Assembly (NCBI GenBank): GCA_947573485.1
Contig: CANPGB010000007.1
Location: forward strand, 59,078 to 123,077
DNA from: an uncultured Porphyromonadaceae bacterium
GTDB lineage: Bacteria > Bacteroidota > Bacteroidia > Bacteroidales > Muribaculaceae
Reading direction: 5' to 3'
Length of the DNA stretch: 64,000 nucleotides
This document shows positions 52,692-60,673 of this stretch, piece by piece. Within the stretch, counting starts at the first letter, position 1, and the number at the start of each line of letters is the position of its first letter. Under the pieces are notes generated by a model. It was not told the DNA's origin. It searched no databases and saw nothing but the letters and a program-made list of their open reading frames with translations. The translations under genes and the position numbers were made by a program.

Positions 52692-53300
52692 TTATTTGAG
52701 TACGAGCTCGTCGTTCTCTACCTTCAGCTTGAGCGTGAAGTACATTGCCACAGCTATTATGCCGAACATGAGCAGACTGCCTATGAGCAGAGCCATCGAG
52801 CCCAGGTACACGAGCATGAATGTGGCTGCATATTCGCCCACGAGCAGCACGGTGATGAGCCGCATGGCCTTGTCGCTTTGCGTAAGACCCTTCACAAATA
52901 GGCTGTTGAGCGCCACAGTCATGCCGGTGACTATGATATAGGCCACCCAGAAAGGCATCTTTTCGGCCATGGCGAGCAGCAGCAGGTAGAAGAGACTCAT
53001 CGAACAGGCTATGAGCCCATACTGTACATAGTTGATAGACTTGCGGAAAGCAATCTCCACAAGCATGAGCGTAATCATCACTATGGCGATAGCCACAAAA
53101 CGGTAAGTGGTGGTCTCCGTTATCAGGTCGCGGCAGCTGTCGCTCATCAGGCCTTGGTTTACGCGGCTGTAGGCAAGGTTGTCAACAAAGCCTGTGATTA
53201 CCGAGAGCACAAAGGTGATTATGAGCACGAACATGGTCTGCTTGCCAAGCCAACGCATGGTGTACTTAGGCTCGGGAGGGAAGGGAGAGTTGTTTTCCAT
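52692..53300 (-). CDS. Mini-CreD membrane protein lacking the periplasmic domain
   Basis: A 202-residue protein. It keeps the first CreD helix (MFVLIITFVLSVITGFV) and the C-terminal helix bundle (YRFVAIAIVMITLMLVEIAF onwards) but only about 25 residues lie between them where full CreD has about 200. The C-terminal helices align with creD downstream: SLFYLLLLAMAEKMPFWVAY against VLFYCLLLSFAEHMTFGYAY, and SMALLIGSLLMFGIIAVAMY against DYALLMGSLLLFVALAALMY. It arose most likely by duplication and loss of the periplasmic domain. Lies between kinase and creD. Confidence 0.75.
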   Translation of the reverse strand: MENNSPFPPEPKYTMRWLGKQTMFVLIITFVLSVITGFVDNLAYSRVNQGLMSDSCRDLITETTTYRFVAIAIVMITLMLVEIAFRKSINYVQYGLIACSMSLFYLLLLAMAEKMPFWVAYIIVTGMTVALNSLFVKGLTQSDKAMRLITVLLVGEYAATFMLVYLGSMALLIGSLLMFGIIAVAMYFTLKLKVENDELVLK

Positions 53301-53306
53301 GGTTTT

Positions 53307-54776
53307 CTATCGTTTTGGTTTGCGGTATTTCGGTAGAGTGAACTTGAACACGAGGCCGCCGTGGGGCCCGTTGCACACCTCTATGGTGCCGCCGTGGGCA
53401 AGTATGGTGTTCTGCACGATAGGCAGTCCGAGACCCGTGCCGCCGGCCTTGCGCGATCGCCCCGAGTCGATGCGGTAGAAACGCTCGAAGAGGTGCGGTA
53501 TATGCTCCTCGCCCACGCCCACGCCGTTGTCGCGGAACTCGAAGTGGTAGAAGCGCTCGTCCTCGGCAGTCATCACAAGCTCGCACATGGTGCCCTTGGA
53601 GTAGGCTGCCGCGTTCTTGCTCAGGTTTATGAGCATGCCCGAGAGAAGGTTGTAGTTGCCGTTCACCTTGCAGTCGAGCGGCACATCGAAGCTGAAAGTC
53701 ATCTGCCCCAAGGCGCCCGATTCCTCAAGGTCGCTGGCAATGGTGTAGGCCACGTCGTGGTAGTCAAGCTCCTCGGTGGCAATGAGTTCGCCGCCTTCCT
53801 CAAGGCGCGTAATGGCCGAGACGTCGGCAATGAGGTTCACCAGGCGGTCGGTGTGCTCCGATGCCTTGCGCAGGAAGTGCGTGCGCGAGTCCGCGTCCAT
53901 GTCGGGGTTGTCGAGTATGGTGTCGAGGTAGCCCTTGATAACGCCTATAGGCGTGCGCAGCTCGTGGTTGATGTTGTTGGTCATCTGGCGCTTGGCGCGG
54001 GCCTTCTCCTCAATTGCGTGGAGGGCTATGGCATGCTCGCGTTTCTGCCGCTGCATGGCCGCCGAGCGCTCGTTGTACATCTGTATTATGCGTCGCGAGA
54101 TGTCGCCCAACTCATCATGCGGGAAGTCCATTTTCGGCATGAAGTTGGGGTCGGTGGCCGCGCGCTCGGCCACGGTGCGCAGAATCGTGATGTTTCGCCC
54201 GAAGTAGCGCGTCGAGAAATACGAGAGGATAGTCACCGCCACGGCTATGGCAAGCACTATCCAGTAGATATCGGAGCGGGGTAGTGAGGCCGAGATCACA
54301 TCTTTGTCAAATGGCAGCAGCGTGATTACGGTCATGTTGCCGTCGGGGCTGTCGCTCTTCATGTAAAAGAAATAGTGGTCGTCCGGATTGGCGTCCTCAG
54401 GGTTTCGGTCGAGCTCCGGCGTGCGCGTGTAGCCCGATTCGAGCTCAGCCTCATCAGCCGAGAGGCCTATGGGCTCGCCCCAGCTGCGTATAGGCTCACC
54501 GTTCTGGTATACGGTCACACGCAGAAGGTCGTACACCGGGCTCTCGCGGAAATACTTGACCACGAAGTCGATAAAGCTGCGCGGGTCCTGCTCGGTGTCG
54601 TAAGCGGCGATAATTCGCTGGTTTACAAGCGCGAGCTGCTCCTTGATGGCATCTTCACGGTAGTTGCGCTCGTTTCGCACCTGCCAGTAGGTCATGCCGA
54701 AGATTATAATCCACAGCGTGGCTACAAGCGGTATGAAGAGCTGCCACTGATAGTTAATGCGTCTCTTTAAATCCAT
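53307..54776 (-). CDS. Sensor histidine kinase (CreC/PhoR-like)
   Basis: A 489-residue membrane kinase. Two helices (LFIPLVATLWIIIFGMTYW and IYWIVLAIAVAVTILSYF at ~170) flank a ~130-residue periplasmic sensor. A HAMP domain follows, then the H box NNINHELRTPIGVIKGYL with phospho-acceptor His271. The ATPase domain shows the N box (LINLSKNAAAYS), DNGVGV and GTGLGLPIVQN. It overlaps the response regulator by 23 bases. The signal it senses is unknown. With CreD genes downstream it resembles CreC. Confidence 0.92.
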   Translation of the reverse strand: MDLKRRINYQWQLFIPLVATLWIIIFGMTYWQVRNERNYREDAIKEQLALVNQRIIAAYDTEQDPRSFIDFVVKYFRESPVYDLLRVTVYQNGEPIRSWGEPIGLSADEAELESGYTRTPELDRNPEDANPDDHYFFYMKSDSPDGNMTVITLLPFDKDVISASLPRSDIYWIVLAIAVAVTILSYFSTRYFGRNITILRTVAERAATDPNFMPKMDFPHDELGDISRRIIQMYNERSAAMQRQKREHAIALHAIEEKARAKRQMTNNINHELRTPIGVIKGYLDTILDNPDMDADSRTHFLRKASEHTDRLVNLIADVSAITRLEEGGELIATEELDYHDVAYTIASDLEESGALGQMTFSFDVPLDCKVNGNYNLLSGMLINLSKNAAAYSKGTMCELVMTAEDERFYHFEFRDNGVGVGEEHIPHLFERFYRIDSGRSRKAGGTGLGLPIVQNTILAHGGTIEVCNGPHGGLVFKFTLPKYRKPKR

Positions 54777-55476
54777 ACCCGAAACCTTGGCGTGTAACGA
54801 TGTATTTCTCGCTGTCGCCGAGTTTCTTGCGAAGGCGGGTGATGTTGGTGTCGATAGTGCGGCCGGTGACTACAACCTCGTCGCCCCATACGTTCTTTAT
54901 TATTTCCTCGCGCGAGTATATGCGGTTGCGGTGCGTCAGGAAGAAGAGCAGTATGTCGTACTCCGTGCGCGTAAGCTGCACGGGCTCATTGTCGAGGAAC
55001 ACTTCCTTGCTGTTGCGGTCGATGCGCAGCGATTTGAACACCACGTCGGGCTCGTAGATTGACTCCTGCTCTATGATGTCGGCTGCCGAGCGCTTCTGGG
55101 CGGCGTTGGTGCGGCGCAGCACGGCGCGCACGCGGGCGAGAACCTCGCCTATGTTGAAAGGCTTGGTCACATAGTCGTCGGCACCGATGTTGAGGCCTTT
55201 CACCACGCAGTCCTCGTCGGAGAGAGCCGAGCAGAAAAGTATCGGTGTCTCTTCGGTAGCCGTCACGTTGCGCACGCGGCTGGCGAAGTCGAAGCCGCTC
55301 AGCTGGCCCATCATGATGTCTACCATAAAGAGTGAATATGTTTCGAGATTGTCGAGATCGAGAGCCTCTTCGGCGCTGTAGGCGCAGTCTACCTCATAGC
55401 CTTCTTTCTCGAGATTGAACTTGAGGATTTCGCAAAGTGCTTCTTCGTCGTCAATAACTAATATCTTTGTTCTCAT
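54754..55476 (-). CDS. OmpR-family response regulator (CreB/PhoB-like)
   Basis: A 240-residue protein. Receiver domain with acidic pocket DDEE (residues 9-12), phospho-acceptor Asp53 in FMVDIMMG, and the conserved Lys in DDYVTKPFNIGEVLARVRAV. A C-terminal winged helix ends with VTGRTIDTNITRLRKKLGD and YIVTRQGFGYGF. It is the first gene of the operon and overlaps the kinase gene. By analogy with E. coli CreB, it probably controls the downstream CreD pair; that is inference. Confidence 0.94.
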   Translation of the reverse strand: MRTKILVIDDEEALCEILKFNLEKEGYEVDCAYSAEEALDLDNLETYSLFMVDIMMGQLSGFDFASRVRNVTATEETPILFCSALSDEDCVVKGLNIGADDYVTKPFNIGEVLARVRAVLRRTNAAQKRSAADIIEQESIYEPDVVFKSLRIDRNSKEVFLDNEPVQLTRTEYDILLFFLTHRNRIYSREEIIKNVWGDEVVVTGRTIDTNITRLRKKLGDSEKYIVTRQGFGYGFKETH

Positions 55477-55675
55477 TGGATATGCGGGAGAGAGTATATT
55501 GGAGTGTGATAATGTTTCGAGCCGTAAAATTAGCCATTTTTTAGCGGATACAATGTTAAGATGTGTTAATACCTCCCGCGCTCATGAACCTTTCAACTTC
55601 CTCCGGGGTTCTAAATTCAAATTACTGATTTTGCACTGTGTTTTTTCATGGTATTAGATTTAAGGTTAAAGATTG
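55477..55675. other. Upstream region of the response regulator
   Basis: No gene recognised. A minus-strand TAATTTTAC near 55533-55525 is a possible weak -7 box for the regulator. Further in, the sequence is AT-rich without other recognised signals. Confidence 0.4.
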
Positions 55676-55706
55676 TCGGTTGTCGGGAGACAGCCGATTT
55701 TTTTTT
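55676..55706 (+). terminator. Plus-strand terminator without an upstream gene
   Basis: Stem TCGGTTGTC (55676-55684) with GACAGCCGA (55689-55697) around GGGA, then nine T. Nothing coding lies upstream on this strand for several kilobases, so it may end a small RNA or block antisense transcription. Confidence 0.75.
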
Positions 55707-55721
55707 GTGCCGGTATTTGAT

Positions 55722-55730
55722 TAATTTTGC
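55722..55730 (+). promoter_or_regulatory. -7 box of the GH128-like gene
   Basis: TAATTTTGC, 58 bases before the ATG at 55788. The T-run of the preceding terminator occupies the -33 region. Confidence 0.6.
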
Positions 55731-55787
55731 AGTGAAAAAGACTGCCCGTGCAGTGTATCCTTTTGCTAATTAACCGAAAATCAAGCT

Positions 55788-57635
55788 ATGAAGCCATATC
55801 TACTGTTTGCTTTGCCCTGCCTGGCACTCCCTGCCGTGGCCACCGAGCCCGTGCATCTCGCTGCTGCCGGCGATTCACACATTTTTGAGGGCGTGCTGTG
55901 CTCCGAGGTGAGTACAGCTGCCATAACCGTGGGCGACCGTCCTTTCGACCCCGCGCGCGACCGCTTGTCGGTCTACGGTAACGGTGCCATTGTGATTGCC
56001 GACGGCTGGCAGGCTCCTCTCACTATTTATTCGCAGGAAAATTGCAGCGGCGAGGCCATGGTGCTCGACCGCGACTGCTTCTATCGTGGCGAGCTGCTCG
56101 GCGAGGCCTCGACACTGCCCGAATACGAGCTCGGCGCTTTCGACAACGCCATCAAATCGTTCCGCCTCAAACGCGGATTCTCCTGTACCTTAGCCAATAA
56201 CCCCGACGGCACTGGCTACTCGCGTGTATTTATTGCCAACGACGCCGACCTCGTTGTCGACACCATGCCCGACGGCCTCTGCTTTGCCTCTTTCGTGCGT
56301 GTATGCCGCTTCGATTGGGTGGGCAAACGCGGTATCTCGGGAGGTGACATCCCCGCGCTGACCCGCTCGTCATGGTTCTACGACTGGGGCGCCGGTGCCT
56401 CATCGACAGCTGACTACGAGTATGTACCCATGCGCCACAACCGCTGGTGGGATTCGTGGGAAAACATTGGCTCGCGCACCGAGACCTCGGCTGTGCTCGG
56501 CTTCAACGAGCCCGACCATGCCGACCAGTCGGACCTCGGCACTGAAATCGCTATCGACTTGTGGCCCGAGATGATGAAATCGGGCCTGCGCATCGGTTCC
56601 CCCGCCCCCGACAATATCAACAAGCAGTGGCTCCACGAGTTCCTCGCCAAGGCCGACACGCTCAACTACCGCGTCGACTTCGTGGCAACGCATATGTACT
56701 GGGACTCGCAGGACCCCTACCGCCTGGCCGACAACATCGCCTCGCTCTGCCGCAACACCTACGGTGGCCGCCCCATGTGGATTACCGAGTGGAACAACGG
56801 CGCTAACTGGACGGGCGAGGCCTGGCCAAACCCCAAGGGCTCGAAGCGCGACGCCGACTTCAATATCGTCTACGACTCGATCGGCAAGTCGCCAACGGTG
56901 ACCCGCCCCCACACAAAGGCTAACTCCGACGTGCAGGTTGCATGGCTCGCAAAAGCCCTCGACGCCTTCGACAAATGCCCCTGGCTCGAGCGACACGCCT
57001 TCTATAACTGGGTGGAAGACGCCCGCGCACTCGAGCTCGACGGCAAGCTCACCCCGGCAGGAAAGCTCTTCGCGGCCTATAACTCGCGCCCCGCTTTCGA
57101 CCGCAGCACCGAGTACGTACACCTGTGGCGCATAGCTCCTCCGAGAGTCACAAAAATACGCTTTACCGACGGCCGAGTGCGCATCGACTTCACCGACCCC
57201 AATGGCGAGACACTCAAAGGCTACGCCGTGGAGAGGCGAGTCGACGGCGGAGCATGGCAGGAAATAGACTTCATCACGCCCGACGAGTTCACCCATGGCC
57301 GTTATATGTATTTCCGTGACTTCGATGTTGTCGATGGCTTCCTCGAGTACCGTTTCAAGGGCATTTCGTATAAGGATACCGAGTCGATTTATTCGCGTGT
57401 GCTCGGTGTGCAGGTGCGCACCGGGGCGGCCCGGGCTCCCGCCGTGCGCGACGGCCTTGAAGTATATAGCCGTGGTCATGAGCTGATTATAGAGGCCGAC
57501 ACCGAGGGCTCGGCGACCCTCTACGGCATGGACGGGCGCGCTCTGCGCACAGTGGCCTACGCCCCCGGCACAACTGCCGTACCCCTGCCCGCAGGCATAT
57601 ATTTCCTTGCAGGACGTAAGCTCGCGCTCAAATAA
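55788..57635 (+). CDS. GH128-like beta-1,3-glucanase with crystallin-like and T9SS domains
   Basis: A 615-residue secreted enzyme (signal peptide MKPYLLFALPCLALPAVA). Residues ~75-155 resemble a beta/gamma-crystallin fold (LTIYSQENCSGEAMVL, with FDNAIKSFRLKRG). The catalytic barrel (residues ~190-440) matches GH128: RSSWFYDWG, YVPMRHNRWW, acid/base Glu241 in LGFNEPD, FVATHMYWDS, nucleophile Glu334 in WITEWNNGANWT. A fibronectin-like domain follows and the last ~60 residues (LYGMDGRALR, LPAGIYFL) look like a T9SS sorting domain. It probably cuts beta-1,3-glucan outside the cell, serving the locus at 10.7-25.7 kb. Monocistronic. Confidence 0.87.
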   Translation: MKPYLLFALPCLALPAVATEPVHLAAAGDSHIFEGVLCSEVSTAAITVGDRPFDPARDRLSVYGNGAIVIADGWQAPLTIYSQENCSGEAMVLDRDCFYRGELLGEASTLPEYELGAFDNAIKSFRLKRGFSCTLANNPDGTGYSRVFIANDADLVVDTMPDGLCFASFVRVCRFDWVGKRGISGGDIPALTRSSWFYDWGAGASSTADYEYVPMRHNRWWDSWENIGSRTETSAVLGFNEPDHADQSDLGTEIAIDLWPEMMKSGLRIGSPAPDNINKQWLHEFLAKADTLNYRVDFVATHMYWDSQDPYRLADNIASLCRNTYGGRPMWITEWNNGANWTGEAWPNPKGSKRDADFNIVYDSIGKSPTVTRPHTKANSDVQVAWLAKALDAFDKCPWLERHAFYNWVEDARALELDGKLTPAGKLFAAYNSRPAFDRSTEYVHLWRIAPPRVTKIRFTDGRVRIDFTDPNGETLKGYAVERRVDGGAWQEIDFITPDEFTHGRYMYFRDFDVVDGFLEYRFKGISYKDTESIYSRVLGVQVRTGAARAPAVRDGLEVYSRGHELIIEADTEGSATLYGMDGRALRTVAYAPGTTAVPLPAGIYFLAGRKLALK

Positions 57636-57654
57636 ATTTGCCTTTGCGCTCGCT
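57630..57654 (+). repeat. Truncated family C promoter unit
   Basis: CAAATAAATTTGCCTTTGCG and a CTCGCT continuation match the first part of the unit at 58269, but the copy breaks off before its -7 box and joins a family B module. It overlaps the GH128 stop codon. Confidence 0.7.
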
Positions 57655-57691
57655 CCCCGCACGCCTCCGCCTGCGGCTCCGGCGTACGGGG
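57655..57691. repeat. Family B single B2 module
   Basis: Stem CCCCGCACGCC (57655-57665) with GGCGTACGGGG (57681-57691), in the inverted orientation. Confidence 0.75.
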
Positions 57692-57722
57692 TAGCGAAAT
57701 ACACAATCATCCCGTATGTAAT

Positions 57723-57812
57723 GGCCCGGAGGGCCTTAAGTTCGTTAACCGCGGGCGCTTGCCGCCCGTGGGTAGATGCATAAAAGGATCTGCCGCGCCG
57801 GAGGTGCGGTAC
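57723..57812 (+). repeat. Family A hairpin repeat
   Basis: Full copy with the same three hairpins as at 35768, the middle stem reading CGGGCG/CGCCCG. The variable spacer differs from the other copies. Confidence 0.8.
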
Positions 57813-57887
57813 AGAGCTCCCTGTGATTAATCCCTATGCTACAGCTCCTTGCAGCGAAAATAAGTAGAAACAGCTGTATTCCACAGC

Positions 57888-57992
57888 GCGTCCGCCAGGA
57901 CGCAGATTAACCCGTAACCTCGTACGCCGTAGCTTTAGCGCAGGCGTGCCCGAACAGAAGCGGCTCACGTGAGCGCGTCCGGCAGTGTGTAG
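57888..57992. repeat. Family B degenerate B1-B2 copy
   Basis: B1 at 57888-57903, then a decayed B2 (CCTCGTACGCCGTAGC ... GGCGTGCCCG). The outer pairs no longer match fully, so this copy looks inactive. Confidence 0.6.
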
Positions 57993-58249
57993 GGCGTCCG
58001 CCAGGACGCTGATTAATCCAGTAACCCCGTACGCCGGAGCTTTAGCGGAGGCGTGCGGGGTTAGTGATACCCTCGCAGGTGGCGTCCGTCAGGACGCCGA
58101 TTAAAAACGTAAGGCGCTGATACTCATCTTAATCGGCGTCCATGCGGACGCCACTCCTGTAGGCACGGCTATCCCCGCACGCCCCCGCACGCCTCCGCTA
58201 AAGCTACGGCGTACGGGGTTACGAGATTAATCATCGTCCTACGGACGAG
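57993..58249. repeat. Family B composite palindromic element, complete
   Basis: B1 at 57994-58009, B2, B3 and their inverted counterparts ending near 58248, about 257 bases. The inverted half includes a small tandem duplication of CCCCGCACGCC. It has the same plan as 36544-36787. Confidence 0.85.
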
Positions 58250-58268
58250 TCGAAGCCCGGCTTGTTTG

Positions 58269-58386
58269 CAAATAAATTTGCCTTTGCGCTCGCTTATTCG
58301 TACCGTTGGCAAGTTGCCGAAGGTACTTCTGCGCTCGGCAAAGATCAAATAAATTTGCCTTTGCGCTCGCTTATTCGTACCTTTGC
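58269..58386 (+). promoter_or_regulatory. Tandem family C promoter units upstream of the symporter gene
   Basis: Unit 1 (58269-58308) and unit 2 (58346-58386) share CAAATAAATTTGCCTTTGCG and CTCGCTTATTCGTACC. Unit 2 ends in the intact -7 TACCTTTGC with TTG 23 bases upstream; unit 1 has TACCGTTG, the same one-base defect as at 45469. Its -7 lies within a hairpin (58300-58326: GTACC/GGTAC plus GGCA/TGCC). Confidence 0.75.
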
Positions 58387-58391
58387 ACCCT

Positions 58392-59798
58392 ATGTTGGAT
58401 AAAATAGGACAATTTATTATAAATGCAGCCGATGTCCTGGGCGGATACCCGCTCTTCTTTCTCCTCATCGGCGGAGGTCTCTACCTCTTTCTTTCATCAG
58501 GTGCAGTGTCGGTGCGACGCCTTCCGGCGGCTCTCGCCGAGTTGCGCCGCAAGCCCACGGGTACTAAAGACGACGGGCAGATTTCATCAGTGCAGGCCCT
58601 TGCCTCCGTTGTTGCGGCCACTATCGGCCTTGGCAACATTGCGGGCGTGGCCATAGCACTCGTGCTCGGCGGCCCCGGTGCCATTTTCTGGATGTGGGTA
58701 AGCGCCATTGTGGGTATGGCTACCAAGTACCACGAGGGCGTGCTCGCTATCATGTATAAGGGTAAGGACGATGCCGGCCGTCCGCAGGGCGGCCCCATGC
58801 ACATCATAGAGCAGGGGCTCGGCATGAAATGGAAACCGCTCGCCAAGTTCTTTGCCATAGCGGGCCTCTTCGGCACAATGTGCATTATGAACGCCAACCA
58901 GCTCACCGAGGCTTTCATGGCCACTTTCACCACGCCCGAGGGCATTGCCGGAAGCGATTTCCTCGGTACGGCAGGAGGTTGGCTCGGGCTCGATAATGTG
59001 CGCACCTTCCGTCTCCTCTTCGGCTGTGCCGTGGCGGCTGTTGTGGCCGTGGTTATTCTCGGCGGTATAAAGCGCATAGCCCGCGTGGCCACCGTAATGG
59101 TGCCCTTCATGGTCGGCCTCTACTTCCTTATGGTGCTGTACATTATCATCACTAACATACACGGCGTGCCCGCTGTTTTCAAAAGCATTTTCGCCGAGGC
59201 GTTCAACCTCCGCGCCGGCTTCGGAGCCCTCGTGGGCATTGCCATTATCGGTGCCCGACGGGCAGCCCTCGTCAACGATGCGGGCATAGGCACCGCTTCA
59301 ATCATGCACGGCGCCTCGAAGAACGACAACCCCGTGCGCGAGGGCCTCGTGGCTATGCTCGGCCCGAGTATCGACTCCGGCCTCGTATGCACCCTCACGG
59401 CCATTGCGATTCTGCTTTGCGGAAACATCGACGTCGAGGGCGTAAAAGGCCTCGAAGTGGCCATGCAGGCGTTCAGCTCGGCAATCCCGGCAGGCGACAT
59501 CCTGCTCATGTGCATCGTGATATGCTTTGCTATGTCGTCGATGTTCTCATACTCGTTCTACGGCACCACCTGCGCAAGCTATCTCTTTGGCTCCAAGCGC
59601 GCCAAATATTACTCCTGGGCTTTCCTTGCCTCGCTTGTGGTCTTCGCCGTGGTGCCTCTTGAGGCTGCCGTAGGCGCCTGCGACCTCTTCTACGCCCTCA
59701 TGGCAATACCCACCATGATTGCAGTGCTCGCACTCAGTCCGAAGGTGCGACGCGTCACTGCCGAGCATTTCAAAAAGAATAAAAACACGAAAGAATAA
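58392..59798 (+). CDS. AGCS-family sodium:alanine symporter
   Basis: About 468 residues from the ATG at 58392. A multi-pass transporter with the family core VVAATIGLGNIAGVAIALVL, GGPGAIFWMWVSAIVGMATK, and later GIGTASIMHGASKNDNPVRE. Family members (AlsT, AgcS) carry alanine, glycine or related amino acids with sodium. The substrate is an inference from the family. The -7 box ends 5 bases before the ATG, so the mRNA has almost no leader. lgt follows 11 bases downstream. Confidence 0.93.
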   Translation: MLDKIGQFIINAADVLGGYPLFFLLIGGGLYLFLSSGAVSVRRLPAALAELRRKPTGTKDDGQISSVQALASVVAATIGLGNIAGVAIALVLGGPGAIFWMWVSAIVGMATKYHEGVLAIMYKGKDDAGRPQGGPMHIIEQGLGMKWKPLAKFFAIAGLFGTMCIMNANQLTEAFMATFTTPEGIAGSDFLGTAGGWLGLDNVRTFRLLFGCAVAAVVAVVILGGIKRIARVATVMVPFMVGLYFLMVLYIIITNIHGVPAVFKSIFAEAFNLRAGFGALVGIAIIGARRAALVNDAGIGTASIMHGASKNDNPVREGLVAMLGPSIDSGLVCTLTAIAILLCGNIDVEGVKGLEVAMQAFSSAIPAGDILLMCIVICFAMSSMFSYSFYGTTCASYLFGSKRAKYYSWAFLASLVVFAVVPLEAAVGACDLFYALMAIPTMIAVLALSPKVRRVTAEHFKKNKNTKE

Positions 59799-59809
59799 GC
59801 TTCACAGCC

Positions 59810-60670
59810 ATGCTTCCCGATTTTATCACATGGGATGTAAATCCCGCCATAATTGACAGCTTTATCACCGTACGCTGGTACGGGCTTATGTTCGCAATAG
59901 GCTTCTGGATAGGCTTCAACGTCGTTGCCCGCATGTTCAAGCGCGAGGGTGCCCCCGAGCGTTGGATGGGTATATTGCTCATCTACGTGGGCGTCGCCAC
60001 TATTGTGGGTGCACGTCTCGGCCACGTATTCTTCTATCAGTGGGATTATTACAGCGCGCACCCATGGAAGATTCTTGCTACATGGGAGGGCGGTCTCGCG
60101 AGCCATGGCGGTGCCATTGGCATCATTATAGCGGTGATTCTCTTCTCTATCTTCACCACCAAGCGAAATCCGCTGTGGACTTTCGACCGTCTCACGGTCG
60201 CTATCGCCCTCGTTGGCTGCCTCATACGCATCGGCAACCTCATGAACTCCGAGATTTTCGGCTATCCCACAACCTTGCCCTGGGGCTTCAAATTCGTACG
60301 CTCGCAGGAGTGGCACGCACTCTACGAAGGTCTTGCCTGCCACCCCACGCAAATCTACGAGGCGCTGTGCTATCTTGCACTCTTCGCTCTTATGATGTAT
60401 ATGTACTGGCGCCGCAATGCAGGCGAGCGCCCCGGCCTCCTCTTCGGCACCTTCCTCATCGGTACTTTCGGCGCCCGATTCCTCATTGAGTTTATCAAGA
60501 ACGACCAGGTGGCGTTCGAGGCCACAATGAAGTATAACATGGGTCAGCTCCTCAGCATACCCTTTATCCTCCTTGGTGTTTTCCTCGTGGTGTGGGCACT
60601 TACGCACAAGCGCATAAAGCTCGATTACCCCAACCGCTACGCCCCGGAAAAGCCCGCAAAGAAATCTTGA
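59810..60670 (+). CDS. lgt: Prolipoprotein diacylglyceryl transferase
   Basis: A 286-residue inner-membrane enzyme that transfers diacylglyceryl from phosphatidylglycerol to the lipobox Cys of prolipoproteins. Visible blocks: VRWYGLMFAIGFWIGF, GARLGHVFFYQWDYY, GGLASHGGAIGIIIAV, and the Lgt signature around LIRIGNLMNSEIFGYPT (including essential Arg, Asn and Glu), then ARFLIEFIKNDQ. Seven helices are expected and fit the sequence. It would serve the many lipoproteins in this window. The TPR gene follows after 3 bases. Confidence 0.96.
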   Translation: MLPDFITWDVNPAIIDSFITVRWYGLMFAIGFWIGFNVVARMFKREGAPERWMGILLIYVGVATIVGARLGHVFFYQWDYYSAHPWKILATWEGGLASHGGAIGIIIAVILFSIFTTKRNPLWTFDRLTVAIALVGCLIRIGNLMNSEIFGYPTTLPWGFKFVRSQEWHALYEGLACHPTQIYEALCYLALFALMMYMYWRRNAGERPGLLFGTFLIGTFGARFLIEFIKNDQVAFEATMKYNMGQLLSIPFILLGVFLVVWALTHKRIKLDYPNRYAPEKPAKKS

Positions 60671-60673
60671 AAA

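Noticed and set aside
58169..58468. A 99-codon minus-strand frame over the repeats before the symporter gene
   Set aside because: It consists of translated family B and C repeat sequence and overlaps the symporter promoter.
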